64,000 nucleotides of DNA from CAG-791 sp963605745 (GTDB lineage Bacteria > Bacillota > Clostridia > Lachnospirales > Lachnospiraceae), in NCBI GenBank assembly GCA_963605745.1, contig CAVCWT010000002.1:1-64000 (forward strand), in the 5' to 3' direction. This document shows, in pieces, positions 9,556-18,072 of this stretch. Made by a program: the position numbers and the translations under genes. Under the pieces are notes generated by a model. It had not been told where the DNA came from. It saw nothing but the letters and a program-made list of their open reading frames with translations, and made no database searches. Position 1 is the first letter of the stretch. The number at the start of each line of letters is the position of its first letter.

Positions 9556-11646
9556 ATGATTTTATCCGTTCAGCATATCAGCAAGGCCTTCCTGGAGGTA
9601 CCGGTGCTCACCGACATCTCCTTTCATCTGGAAAAAGGCGACCGCGCCGCCATTGTCGGCGTTAACGGAGCCGGCAAATCCACCTTATTAAAGATCATGA
9701 CAGGAGAAATGGCAGCCGATGACGGCAGCGTTTCCTTTTCCCGGGATACAACCCTCGGCTATCTTGCCCAGAATCAGAACCTGAGCTTTGAAGGAACGAT
9801 TTATGAAGAGCTCCTCACCGTCAAAAAGGACGTTGTGGAGATGGAACAACGCATTGCGCAGGATGAACAGCTGATGGAGCAGTTGACCGGCGAGGAGCTG
9901 AATCAGGTCATTGAAGAATACAATGATCTACTGATTAAATTCCAGAACTGCAATGGCTTTTCCTACAAAGGAGAGATCACCGGCATTCTGCGGGGACTCG
10001 GCTTTCAGGACGAAGACTTTGACCAGCAGGTGAATACCCTCTCCGGCGGTCAGAAAACCCGCGTTGCCCTGGCCAAACTTCTTCTCGAAAGGCCTGATAT
10101 CATTCTGCTCGATGAGCCCACCAACCATCTGGATATTGCCGCCATCCGCTGGCTGGAGACTTACCTTGCCAACTATAAAGGGACGGTTCTCATCGTTTCG
10201 CACGATCGTTATTTTCTCGATAAGACAGTCAACCACATCATCGAGATTGAGAACACCCGGGCGCTCGTTTTTCACGGCAATTACACCTTCTATGCCGAGG
10301 AAAAACAAAAGCTCCGCGACCAGCGCTGGCATCAGTATCTGAATAATCAGGCCGAGATCCGGCATCAGGAAGAGGTCATTGCCAAGCTCAAACAGTTCAA
10401 CCGCGAAAAGTCCATCAAGCGAGCGGAAAGCCGCGAAAAGCAGCTGGCTAAAAAAGAGGTCATTGAAAAGCCTTTTGAGCTGCGGGACGACATGCATCTG
10501 ACGTTAAAGCCTTGTATCAAGTCGGGGCGCGATGTCATGCAGGTTCGCCATCTGTCCATGGCCTTTGACAACAATCGTCTTTTTGATGACATCACCTTTG
10601 ACCTTTTGCGAGGAGAACATGTCGCTGTCATCGGCAACAATGGTACCGGTAAATCGACTCTTTTAAAGATCATCATCGGACAGCTGCAGAGTGTCTCCGG
10701 AACGGTTCGTTTCGGCACCAATGTGCATGTCGGATACTATGATCAGGAGCATCATGTCCTCACGGACTCCAACACCGTGTTCGAGGAAATCTCCGATGCA
10801 CATCCGGACATGACCAACACCGAGATCCGAAGCCTTCTGGCGTCCTTTTTGTTCACCGGCGAAGATGTATTCAAGCGCATTTCGGACCTTTCCGGCGGCG
10901 AAAAGGGCAGGGTGTCGCTTGCAAAGCTCATGCTCTCCGAAGCCAATCTTCTGATCCTTGATGAGCCCACCAACCACCTGGACATGGTTTCCAAGGAGGT
11001 TCTCGAGAACGCCTTGAATAATTACGAGGGAACCGTTCTGTACGTGTCCCATGACCGCTATTTTATGAACCGCACGGCCGGCAGAATCCTGTCTCTGACG
11101 GACCATCTGATGTTAAACTACCCCGGCGGACACACAGGCGATCCTGCTCCCGGATGCTACCTTGGCAATTATGATTACTATCTTGAAAAGTCTGCGCAGG
11201 TCGAGAATGTTCTAAAGGCCGATGAGCTGCGCAGAATCGCCGGTGAATCTGCTGCATCGGCAGCAGGAAATGCAGCTTCCGGCTCTTTCGCTGCCGGAAA
11301 CGCTGCAGCGCGCAGTGCTGACACTTCTTCTAAGGATCCCGGCCAAGGCTTGGGCCGTGCGGCTTCCCTGGCACAGCCTGCATCTACCGGCGGCAGCCAG
11401 GATTATAAACGCCAAAAAGAAGAACAGGCCAGACTTCGTAAGCTCCAGAATGACCTCAAAAAATGTGAGACAGAGATTGCACGGCTCGAGGAACGCAATA
11501 CGGCCATCGATGAGGAAATGGCACTTCCGCAGAACTGTACAGACCTTGGTAAGCTCTCTTCCCTGCAAAAGGAAAAGTCTGCCAACGAAGCTCAGCTCGA
11601 ACGCCTTTACCCTCAGTGGGAGGAATTATCCGAGACGCTGGGATAG
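9556..11646 (+). CDS. ABC-F family ATP-binding protein (ribosome-associated type)
   Basis: A 696-residue soluble twin-ATPase without membrane segments. The first domain has Walker A GVNGAGKST, signature LSGGQKTRVALAK and Walker B LLDEPTNHLD. The second has GNNGTGKST, LSGGEKGRVSLAK and LILDEPTNHLD. A charged linker of about 80 residues between them is the ABC-F interdomain motif that reaches the ribosomal P/E site. The C-terminus has an Ala/Ser/Gly-rich spacer and then a basic coiled coil (about 615-690). I chose ATG 9556 because AGGAG lies just upstream and homology begins at ILSVQHISKAF; 30 in-frame residues upstream are encoded by a palindrome. The likely role is translation quality control (Uup/EttA/YdiF-like); antibiotic protection cannot be inferred. 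Confidence 0.9.
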   Translation: MILSVQHISKAFLEVPVLTDISFHLEKGDRAAIVGVNGAGKSTLLKIMTGEMAADDGSVSFSRDTTLGYLAQNQNLSFEGTIYEELLTVKKDVVEMEQRIAQDEQLMEQLTGEELNQVIEEYNDLLIKFQNCNGFSYKGEITGILRGLGFQDEDFDQQVNTLSGGQKTRVALAKLLLERPDIILLDEPTNHLDIAAIRWLETYLANYKGTVLIVSHDRYFLDKTVNHIIEIENTRALVFHGNYTFYAEEKQKLRDQRWHQYLNNQAEIRHQEEVIAKLKQFNREKSIKRAESREKQLAKKEVIEKPFELRDDMHLTLKPCIKSGRDVMQVRHLSMAFDNNRLFDDITFDLLRGEHVAVIGNNGTGKSTLLKIIIGQLQSVSGTVRFGTNVHVGYYDQEHHVLTDSNTVFEEISDAHPDMTNTEIRSLLASFLFTGEDVFKRISDLSGGEKGRVSLAKLMLSEANLLILDEPTNHLDMVSKEVLENALNNYEGTVLYVSHDRYFMNRTAGRILSLTDHLMLNYPGGHTGDPAPGCYLGNYDYYLEKSAQVENVLKADELRRIAGESAASAAGNAASGSFAAGNAAARSADTSSKDPGQGLGRAASLAQPASTGGSQDYKRQKEEQARLRKLQNDLKKCETEIARLEERNTAIDEEMALPQNCTDLGKLSSLQKEKSANEAQLERLYPQWEELSETLG

Positions 11647-11740
11647 CAGCAAGCAGCCTTTCGAAATTAAGCGAAAAAATCAAACAGGAAAATTGAGCAG
11701 GAGCTGTCATCTATCTCCGTTCTACTCTCGCACTCCTCGT

Positions 11741-11784
11741 AAAAGAAGTCCCTGCCGGCACACGCCGTCAGGGACTTCTTTTTT
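11741..11784. terminator. Bidirectional terminator between ABC-F and icd
   Basis: AAAAGAAGTCCCTG (11741-11754) pairs with CAGGGACTTCTTTT (from 11769) and a T-run ends the plus strand. The A-run on the other side gives T's for the minus strand. It lies between two convergent genes. Confidence 0.85.
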
Positions 11785-11851
11785 GTATTTGTTTCGCACC
11801 CGCCATAAATAAAAAGCAGCCGGCCGGGATTTTTGCAGCAACAGATATTAC
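11784..11851. repeat. Possible diverged copy of the dispersed element
   Basis: The ends TGTATTTGTTTCGCACC (11784-11800) and GCAGCAACAGATATTAC (11835-11851) resemble the terminal repeats of the dispersed element in opposite orientation. The icd stop codon (11848-11850) falls in the outer edge. The interior is not recognisable. Confidence 0.35.
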
Positions 11852-13059
11852 AGGTTTTTCTCCAGTTCTTCCTGAATCGCTGTGATGAATTCTTCGGTAT
11901 CCAGAACCGTCACCTTGGGCAGCTTGCAGATGGCCGCAAGATCTCCCGTCATCCTGCCGGATTCAATGGTATCAAGGGTTGCCTTTTCCAGCTTGTCTGC
12001 AAAGGACACCAGGTTCATCAGCCCATCGATGCGGCCTCTCTTGCGCAGTGCGCCGGTCCAGGCAAAGATCGTTGCCACGGAGTTTGTAGAGGTCTTCTCC
12101 CCCTTCAGATGCTTGTAATAGTGTCTCTGAACGGTTCCGTGTGCTGCCTCGTACTCGAAGGCACCGGTCGGAGAAACCAGGGTAGAGGTCATCATGGCAA
12201 GGGAGCCAAATGCTGTTGCCATCATGTCTGACATGACATCTCCGTCGTAATTTTTAAGCGCCCAGATGAATCCGCCCTCCGAACGAATCACACGTGCCAC
12301 GGCATCGTCAATCAGTGTGTAAAAATACTCAATCCCTGCAACGTTGAATTTTTCCTTGAACTCTCTCTCATAAACCTCTTCGAAAATTTCCTTGAAGGTT
12401 CCGTCGTAGGTCTTTGAAATCGTGTCCTTAGCGGAGAACCAAAGGTCCATCTTCTTGTCGAAGGCATAGTTCATGCAGCAGCGTGCAAAGCCGCGGATGG
12501 AATCATCCATATTATGAACACCCTGCAGAACGCCGGGTCCCTGGAATTCCTGAATCAGCTGTCTGTGCTCTACGCCGGTGTCCTTTTCCGTATAAACCAG
12601 CTCGGCCTTCCCGGGGCCGCCGATCTTCATCTCAGAGTTCTTATAGATATCGCCATAGGCATGTCTGGCCATGACAATCGGCTTTTTCCAGGTACGGACA
12701 TACGGATCCACACAGCTTAGCAGAATCGGGCTGCGGAACACCGTGCCGTCCAGCATCGAACGAATCGTTCCGTTCGGACTCTTGTACATCTTTTTGAGAT
12801 TGTATTCCTCGACTCTGGCACGGTTCGGCGTGATGGTGGCACACTTGACAGCAACACCGTACTTTCTGGTTGCCTCTGCGGCATCCTTGGTCACCTGATC
12901 ATCGGTCTCATCGCGGTGCTTCAGTCCAAGGTCATAATACTCACTTTTCAGATCCACGTAGGGAAGAATCAAATGCTCCTTGATCATCTTCCAGATGACG
13001 CGTGTCATCTCATCTCCGTCCATCTCAACAATGGGTGTTGTCATCTGAATCTTTCCCAT
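11848..13059 (-). CDS. icd: NADP-dependent isocitrate dehydrogenase, homodimeric eukaryote-like type
   Basis: Oxidises isocitrate to 2-oxoglutarate with NADP+. The 403-residue length and the start KIQMTTPIVEMDGDEMTRVIW are typical of subfamily II (eukaryote-like) enzymes rather than the 416-residue E. coli type. The block KSPNGTIRSMLDGTVFRSPI carries the substrate-binding Ser/Asn/Arg residues, and DGDVMSDMMATAFGSLAMM carries metal-binding Asp residues. GGGAGAG precedes the ATG. A GntR regulator and a Re-citrate synthase-like gene lie upstream on the same strand. Together they look like an oxidative half-TCA branch feeding glutamate; aconitase is not in this window. Confidence 0.95.
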   Translation of the reverse strand: MGKIQMTTPIVEMDGDEMTRVIWKMIKEHLILPYVDLKSEYYDLGLKHRDETDDQVTKDAAEATRKYGVAVKCATITPNRARVEEYNLKKMYKSPNGTIRSMLDGTVFRSPILLSCVDPYVRTWKKPIVMARHAYGDIYKNSEMKIGGPGKAELVYTEKDTGVEHRQLIQEFQGPGVLQGVHNMDDSIRGFARCCMNYAFDKKMDLWFSAKDTISKTYDGTFKEIFEEVYEREFKEKFNVAGIEYFYTLIDDAVARVIRSEGGFIWALKNYDGDVMSDMMATAFGSLAMMTSTLVSPTGAFEYEAAHGTVQRHYYKHLKGEKTSTNSVATIFAWTGALRKRGRIDGLMNLVSFADKLEKATLDTIESGRMTGDLAAICKLPKVTVLDTEEFITAIQEELEKNL

Positions 13060-13085
13060 ATCTCTCCCTCTCTTTTATAATTTAT

Positions 13086-13150
13086 CGTAACTATTTAGCG
13101 CCCACATCTCGATTTTGGTACTCGAAAATGGCTGATGCCACAACTCGATG
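13086..13150. repeat. Dispersed palindromic element, left-half copy
   Basis: CGTAACTATTTAGCGCC end, then CACATCTCGATTTTGGTACTCG and GGCTGATGCCA. CACATCTCGA near the left end pairs with TCGATGTG at the right to form a hairpin. It ends four bases from the gntR stop codon and sits between gntR and icd. Confidence 0.7.
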
Positions 13151-13153
13151 TGC

Positions 13154-13855
13154 TCACTTCTCGTTGTTTTCACTGTCGTAAAGGTCATACAGACCGTTTT
13201 TTACCATATTGCTGTAGGCATTCTCCATATGCTCATGGGCCAGCTTCTCTGCAAGGTCAGGATCCCCAGCCTTGATGGCCTCCATGATCCCTCGGTGCTC
13301 CTGATTGGAGGCAACGGCACGCTCCGGTGTTGCCAGCGTTTTTTTGCGGATGCGCATCACGTACTGGTGGTAATCCTCCAGCAGGTGCTCGAGCATCTTG
13401 GATGCACTCGATTCATAGAGAATCCAGTGGAACTGGTTGTCCAGCTCTGCCATCTGTTCCATATTGCCTTTTCTGGCATGGAACTCAGCAAGATAGACAT
13501 TCTCCTCCATCTCATCCATCTGCTCTTTGGTGATGTGCTCGCAGGCCCAGCGGGCGCACAGACCCTCGAGCCTTGCACGGATCATGTAAATGTCATGAAC
13601 ATCTCCCGCCTGAATTCCGGTCACAAAAGCACCCCGATTGGGAATGATCCGAACCAGGCCCTCCAGCTCCAGCTGGCGCAGCGCCTCGCGGACCGGCGTT
13701 CTGGAAACCCCCAGCTCCTGGCCGATGGCCACCTCCTTGAGCTCTTCGTTTTCTTTGTACTTGCCATTCAGGATATCCTCGCGGATCTTATTAAAAACAC
13801 GGCCGCGCAGCGAGTATTGGTCACTCATATCCCGCTTGACATCATAACTGCTCAT
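13154..13855 (-). CDS. GntR-family transcriptional regulator, FadR subfamily (FCD domain)
   Basis: 233-residue DNA-binding regulator. The N-terminal winged helix (about 12-80) contains ILNGKYKENEELKEVAIGQE and GVSRTPVREALRQLELEGLV, diagnostic of GntR. The C-terminal all-helical FCD domain (about 90-215) has the metal-ligand-type residues of this family and would bind a small carboxylate. Its ATG overlaps the stop of the upstream citrate synthase-like gene by four bases (ATGA), so the two are translationally coupled. It is a candidate local regulator of that operon; see the palindrome overlapping the promoter at 15347-15375. Confidence 0.9.
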   Translation of the reverse strand: MSSYDVKRDMSDQYSLRGRVFNKIREDILNGKYKENEELKEVAIGQELGVSRTPVREALRQLELEGLVRIIPNRGAFVTGIQAGDVHDIYMIRARLEGLCARWACEHITKEQMDEMEENVYLAEFHARKGNMEQMAELDNQFHWILYESSASKMLEHLLEDYHQYVMRIRKKTLATPERAVASNQEHRGIMEAIKAGDPDLAEKLAHEHMENAYSNMVKNGLYDLYDSENNEK

Positions 13856-15255
13856 AATGTGATTCCTTCCTCCTTGCAGACCCTGTCGATGACCGTCTCC
13901 AGCTCGACATCGGTAATCACCGTCACACGGCCGTTTGCATACTGCTCATCAACCCAGGTCTTAACAGCCTCCACAAGGCGGGACTTTTTATCCTGCTTTC
14001 TCTCTTCGGGGAGTCGGTAATAATTGTTGATCCACAGAGCGATTCCGGCAAGACCCGAGGTATTGGACACTGCAGAAATGGGCGGTCTGTTCAGGAATTT
14101 ACCGGTATCAAAGATGTTGTAAATCTCCTCATTTTTGAGCAGGCCGTCTGCATGGATGCCGGCTCTTGTCACATTAAAGTTCTTGCCGACAAAGGGTGTC
14201 CTCTCCGGAATATGGTAGCCGATCTCCTTTTCGTAATAATCTGCAAGATCCGTGATGACCGAAGTATCCATACCGTTTAAATCGCCGCGCAGCTGTGCAT
14301 ACTCGAATACCATGGCCTCTGTCGGCGTGTTGCCGGTTCTCTCGCCGATGCCAAAAAGCGAGCAGTTTACGCCACTGCAGCCGTACAGCCAGGCCGTTGT
14401 CGCATTGACCACAGCCTTGTAAAAATCATTGTGACCATGCCACTCGAGCTGCTCACTGGGAACACCGGCATGCGTATGAATCGCGTACATAATGCCCGGT
14501 ACCGAACGCGGGATAACGGCACCACTGTAATTGACACCGTACCCCATCGTGTCACAGGCACGAATCTTGATCGGAATGCCGTACTCCTTCTGCAGCTTCA
14601 TCAGCTCCAGGCAGAACGGCACGACATAGCCGTAGATGTCGGCTCTTGTGATATCCTCCAGATGGCAGCGCGGGCTGATCCCCTGATCCAGGCAGTCACG
14701 AACCACAGACAGATAGTGTTCCATCGCCTGTTTGCGCGTCATTTTGAGCTTCAGGAAAATGTGGTAGTCCGAGCAGGAAACCAGAATACCGGTTTCCTTC
14801 ATTCCCATCTCGTGTACCAGCTTGAAATCCTCGTGGCTGGCACGAATCCAGCTCGTGATCTGCGGAAACTCATAGCCGCGTTCCATGCACTTGTAAACTG
14901 CATCCCGGTCCTGCTTGCTGTATAAAAAGAACTCGCAGGCCTTGATCATTCCGTTCGGGCCGCCCAGGCGGTGGAACTCATCATAGATATGAACAATCTG
15001 ATCCGTGGTATAAGGTGCGCGGGACTGCTGTCCGTCGCGGAAGGTAGTATCCGTAATCCAGATGTCCTTCGGGACATGTTTCGGAACGGTTCTGTCATTG
15101 AAAGGAATTTTGGGAATTTCAGAGTAAGGGAACATCTGCCGGAATACGTTGGGCTTCTGGACGTCATCCAGAATATACATGTGCTCTTCGATCTGCAGCA
15201 GATGATTTTCTTCATTCATTGAGACCGGACGATTTTCAAAAGGTTCTGTAACCAT
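13852..15255 (-). CDS. Re-citrate synthase-like enzyme (homocitrate/isopropylmalate synthase superfamily)
   Basis: 467-residue DRE-TIM metallolyase-type enzyme. The start of the barrel reads DIWITDTTFRDGQQSR (the HXD/RDGxQ region); the metal-site region reads EWHGHNDFYKAVVNATTAWLYGC, followed by FGIGERTGNTP. Automated annotation would call it 2-isopropylmalate or homocitrate synthase. However, the length, the DVQKPNVFRQMFPY leader, GNTPTEAMVFEY and the missing LeuA C-terminal regulatory domain fit the clostridial Re-citrate synthase type as I remember it. The neighbours icd and gntR support citrate formation from oxaloacetate and acetyl-CoA, not leucine synthesis. Homocitrate synthase remains the alternative. 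The start has GAGGAGG upstream. Confidence 0.75.
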   Translation of the reverse strand: MVTEPFENRPVSMNEENHLLQIEEHMYILDDVQKPNVFRQMFPYSEIPKIPFNDRTVPKHVPKDIWITDTTFRDGQQSRAPYTTDQIVHIYDEFHRLGGPNGMIKACEFFLYSKQDRDAVYKCMERGYEFPQITSWIRASHEDFKLVHEMGMKETGILVSCSDYHIFLKLKMTRKQAMEHYLSVVRDCLDQGISPRCHLEDITRADIYGYVVPFCLELMKLQKEYGIPIKIRACDTMGYGVNYSGAVIPRSVPGIMYAIHTHAGVPSEQLEWHGHNDFYKAVVNATTAWLYGCSGVNCSLFGIGERTGNTPTEAMVFEYAQLRGDLNGMDTSVITDLADYYEKEIGYHIPERTPFVGKNFNVTRAGIHADGLLKNEEIYNIFDTGKFLNRPPISAVSNTSGLAGIALWINNYYRLPEERKQDKKSRLVEAVKTWVDEQYANGRVTVITDVELETVIDRVCKEEGITL

Positions 15256-15346
15256 TTCTCCTCCTCATGCCCTCTGATACAGCATGCCGGTACGGCAAAT
15301 CCTAACATGCTCGCTGTCCTTTGGGCGATTTATTCAAGCCTGTATA

Positions 15347-15375
15347 ATTGTATACACTTCATACATTGACGTCAA
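15347..15375 (-). promoter_or_regulatory. Promoter with overlapping GntR-type palindrome
   Basis: On the minus strand, -35 TTGACG (15370-15375) and -10 TACAAT (15347-15352) are spaced by 17 bases. The -10 region is embedded in GTGTATACAATTATAC, a GntR-like palindrome, so a repressor bound there would block the promoter. It lies about 92 bases upstream of the citrate synthase-like start. The coupled GntR gene is the obvious candidate regulator (inference). Confidence 0.6.
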
Positions 15376-15455
15376 GGCTCCCCGATAGACATTCTCGCAT
15401 CCCAGACATCCCAGACATCAGAGGGTTTCTGTCCAAACATCAGCCATCAGCAGCT

Positions 15456-15553
15456 CCTGGCGGAGATGTTCACTGCAGGGACACCACGCTGACTTGCGTC
15501 AGCTGTAAGTGACCTTTGGCCACTCGAAAAAGTGTAGGTTGATGTCCGCCAGG
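15456..15553 (-). other. Candidate structured RNA leader or element
   Basis: CCTGGCGGA (15456-15464) and TCCGCCAGG (15545-15553) form a closing stem around about 80 bases. The interior includes GCTGACTTGCGTCAGC, itself a hairpin, and a GTGGCC/GGTCAC-like pairing. It lies between the EF-G terminator and the promoter of the next operon. I recognise no known riboswitch in it. Confidence 0.4.
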
Positions 15554-15561
15554 CAATAAAA

Positions 15562-15583
15562 CAAGGCGGCCGAAGCCGCCTTG
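15562..15583 (-). terminator. Terminator of the EF-G-like gene
   Basis: CAAGGCGGC, tetraloop, GCCGCCTTG (9-bp stem) followed on the minus strand by TTTTATTG. It lies about 90 bases after the EF-G-like stop. Confidence 0.85.
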
Positions 15584-15674
15584 CTGTTCCATTTCCATCC
15601 AGATCCCAGCTTCCCCTCCCAATAAAAGACTAAGATCCAAATGGATTGACTCTCTACTTTGTGTAATCTGTTCC

Positions 15675-17768
15675 TTACTCCTCCGAGAATCCTGCCGCAG
15701 CCTTCTCGGCTCTTGCAGCAACCTCCTTGCTCTGGATATCTGCAGGTGTCTGCTGATAGCGGGCAAACTCATAGCTGTACTCGCCGCGGCCGCCCGTCAT
15801 GGAGCGAAGCGTTGTGGAGTAATCGAACAGCTCCATCTGCGGAACATCTGCCTCGATAACCTGTTTAGAGCCCGGTGCAGGATTCATGCCAAGGATGGAT
15901 GCGCGTCTCTTATTGAGATCTCCCATGACATCGCCGGTGTAAGTATCCGGAACGGTAACCTTTAAGGTAACAATCGGCTCGAGAAGGACCGGTCCTGCCT
16001 CCATAAAGCCCTTCTTGAACGCCTGTTTTGCTGCCGTCTTGAAGGCCATTTCTGAGGAATCTACCGGGTGGTAAGAACCATCGTAAAGTGTTGCATGTAC
16101 GCCGACAACCGGATAAGCCGCCAAAGGTCCGGACTGCACGGATTCTGCAATTCCCTTCTCAACAGCCGGGAAGTAGTTCTTCGGAACCGCACCGCCAACA
16201 ACAGCCTCGTCGAATTCATAAGGAACTGTGCCATCCGCTGCCGGAGCAAAGCGAATCTTTACATGACCGTACTGACCATGCCCGCCGGTCTGCTTTTTAT
16301 ATTTATACTCCACATCGGAGCTCTTCTTAATGGTCTCGCGGAAGGCAACCTTCGGCTTCTCCACCGTAATCTCACACTTGTACTCATCCTTCAGCTCAGC
16401 CTGAATCACCTGCAGATGCAGATCTCCCATGCCATAGATCAGGGACTGTCCGTTTGCAGAATCGTTCACCGGCTTGAAGGTCGGATCCTCGGCTGCCAGC
16501 TTGTTCATGGCCTGTGCAATCTTGTCGATGTCCTGTTTGTTCACCGCGCGATAACGAAGATATGTGTACGGTGTGGAAATGTCCATCTTAGCATACTGGA
16601 CGGGTGTTGCCTTCGTCGACAGTGTATCGCCTGTATTGACGCCCTGTTGTTTCGCAAGGGCTCCCAGATCTCCGGCATGGAGCTCCGAAATCTCGGTTGC
16701 CTTGTTGCCCTGCAGAATGTACAGTTTGCCAACCTTAAACTCGGTCTCTGTTCTCGTGTTGTAGCACAGGTCATCCGTCTTCAAAACGCCGGAACGAACC
16801 TTGATCAGACTGTAGCGTCCGATGAACGGATCTACAATGGTTTTAAAGACAAAGGCGGTCTTGGACTTCAGCACGTCAAAATTCGCCTCGAAGATCTCGT
16901 TGGTCTTCATGTTGATGCCGCTAACCTTGCGGGACTCTGCGGCAGGCATGTATTTTACAATATCATCCATCAACGCATAGACACCCTGTGCGATAATGCC
17001 GGCACCCATCTCAACCGGAACAATCGTTCCGTCCTGAATGGACAGACGTGCTGCCGCACGAATCTCTGCCTCTGAGAACTCTTCACCGGAGAAATACCGA
17101 TCCATGAACTCTTCTGACGTCTCAGCCACAGCCTCCATCAGTGTATTGTGATACTGTTCGAGATATTCCTTGGAATACTCCGGAACCTCTGCCGGAACGG
17201 CCTCCTTGTTCTCCCACTTGAAGGCCTTCTGCTGAATGACATTCACGTAGCCTGTAAACTTTCCGTCCTCACGGATGGGCATGTTGAACGGAGCAATCTT
17301 CTTGCCGTACAGGGAGGTCAGATCCTCTACAACGTTACGATAAGAAACCTCATCGATATCCATATCTGTTACAAAGAACATGCGGGGCAGATGATATTTC
17401 TCACAGATTTCCCATGCCTTCTCGGTTCCGGCCTCAATGCCGGCCTTGGCGCTGACAACGATGATCGCACCGTCTGCAACAGAAATGGCCTCTTCCACCT
17501 CACCGACAAAATCAAAATATCCGGGAGTATCCAGAATGTTGAGCTTGTAATCATTCCACTCAATCGGAATCACAGAGGTGTGAATCGAAATCTCACGCTT
17601 CTGTTCCTCCTTGGAAAAATCGCTGACAGTAGAACCATCCTCGACCTTCCCCAGTCTGGACGTCAGACCGCCGAGATATGCCATTGCCTCAACAAGAGTA
17701 GTCTTGCCGCAGCTGCCATGTCCCAGGATCACAACGTTACGGATTTTGTCGGTTGTGTAAACTTTCAT
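15675..17768 (-). CDS. Elongation factor G-like translation GTPase (EF-G paralogue)
   Basis: 697 residues with the full EF-G domain order: G domain, beta-barrel, domain III (GMGDLHLQV), domain IV (KKQTGGHGQYGHV) and domain V. The G1 loop is GHGSCGKTT. The G3 motif reads DTPGYFDF where translocating EF-G has DTPGHVDF, so the GTPase-activating His is Tyr. The G4 motif is VTDMD in place of NKxD. It is therefore a divergent paralogue rather than the housekeeping fusA, and it is not next to rpsL/rpsG/tuf. I set the start at 17768 because GGAGG precedes it; the 17 in-frame residues upstream look non-coding. The exact role (recycling, stress or specialised translation) is unknown. Confidence 0.85.
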   Translation of the reverse strand: MKVYTTDKIRNVVILGHGSCGKTTLVEAMAYLGGLTSRLGKVEDGSTVSDFSKEEQKREISIHTSVIPIEWNDYKLNILDTPGYFDFVGEVEEAISVADGAIIVVSAKAGIEAGTEKAWEICEKYHLPRMFFVTDMDIDEVSYRNVVEDLTSLYGKKIAPFNMPIREDGKFTGYVNVIQQKAFKWENKEAVPAEVPEYSKEYLEQYHNTLMEAVAETSEEFMDRYFSGEEFSEAEIRAAARLSIQDGTIVPVEMGAGIIAQGVYALMDDIVKYMPAAESRKVSGINMKTNEIFEANFDVLKSKTAFVFKTIVDPFIGRYSLIKVRSGVLKTDDLCYNTRTETEFKVGKLYILQGNKATEISELHAGDLGALAKQQGVNTGDTLSTKATPVQYAKMDISTPYTYLRYRAVNKQDIDKIAQAMNKLAAEDPTFKPVNDSANGQSLIYGMGDLHLQVIQAELKDEYKCEITVEKPKVAFRETIKKSSDVEYKYKKQTGGHGQYGHVKIRFAPAADGTVPYEFDEAVVGGAVPKNYFPAVEKGIAESVQSGPLAAYPVVGVHATLYDGSYHPVDSSEMAFKTAAKQAFKKGFMEAGPVLLEPIVTLKVTVPDTYTGDVMGDLNKRRASILGMNPAPGSKQVIEADVPQMELFDYSTTLRSMTGGRGEYSYEFARYQQTPADIQSKEVAARAEKAAAGFSEE

Positions 17769-17912
17769 GTCAATATCCTCCGGTATGTTATTGAGTATTA
17801 CAGATACTTTTGTCTGCAATCTCGTAAACTCAAGGGATATTTTACCAAAGCAGTGTTGTTATCACAAGCATAATTGTAGATTTTTAACAACAGTCAACTG
17901 ATGGCACTGTTT

Positions 17913-17978
17913 GGACGTTCCTGGTTTGCGACAGGTCACCAAGCACGTGCGCCGCCCTTCCGAAAACCAGGAACGTCC
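17913..17978. repeat. 15-bp perfect inverted repeat with 36-base loop
   Basis: GGACGTTCCTGGTTT (17913-17927) and AAACCAGGAACGTCC (17964-17978), followed by T's on the plus strand. It lies between the nucleoside transporter and EF-G-like genes, just beyond the transporter terminator. No gene reads toward it on plus, so a terminator role is unclear. Confidence 0.6.
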
Positions 17979-17994
17979 TTTTTCAATACTCAAA

Positions 17995-18020
17995 AAGGAG
18001 TGCGCCAAAGCGCACTCCTT
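17995..18020 (-). terminator. Terminator of the nucleoside transporter operon
   Basis: AAGGAGTGCGC (17995-18005) and GCGCACTCCTT (18010-18020) with a four-base loop; on the minus strand the stem is followed by TTTTTGAG. It is about 50 bases after the last permease stop. Confidence 0.85.
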
Positions 18021-18072
18021 CAATGTCTCCATCTGACGATTCCTATTGAAAACATTCGATGCTAAGCAGCCA

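Larger units (their letters stand above)
15256..15674. other. 419-bp intergenic region with promoter, structured segment and terminator
   Basis: Holds, read on the minus strand: the terminator of the EF-G-like gene (15562-15583), a long structured segment closed by a 9-bp stem (15456-15553), then the promoter and operator of the citrate synthase-like gene (15347-15375). No protein gene is supported here. Confidence 0.7.

Noticed and set aside
13852..15255. Annotation as 2-isopropylmalate synthase (leuA)
   Set aside because: No C-terminal LeuA regulatory domain and no leu genes nearby; icd neighbourhood favours citrate formation. Kept as an alternative only.
15675..17768. Tetracycline-resistance ribosomal protection protein
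   Set aside because: Domain IV motif and length fit EF-G rather than Tet(M)-type proteins, and there is no resistance context.
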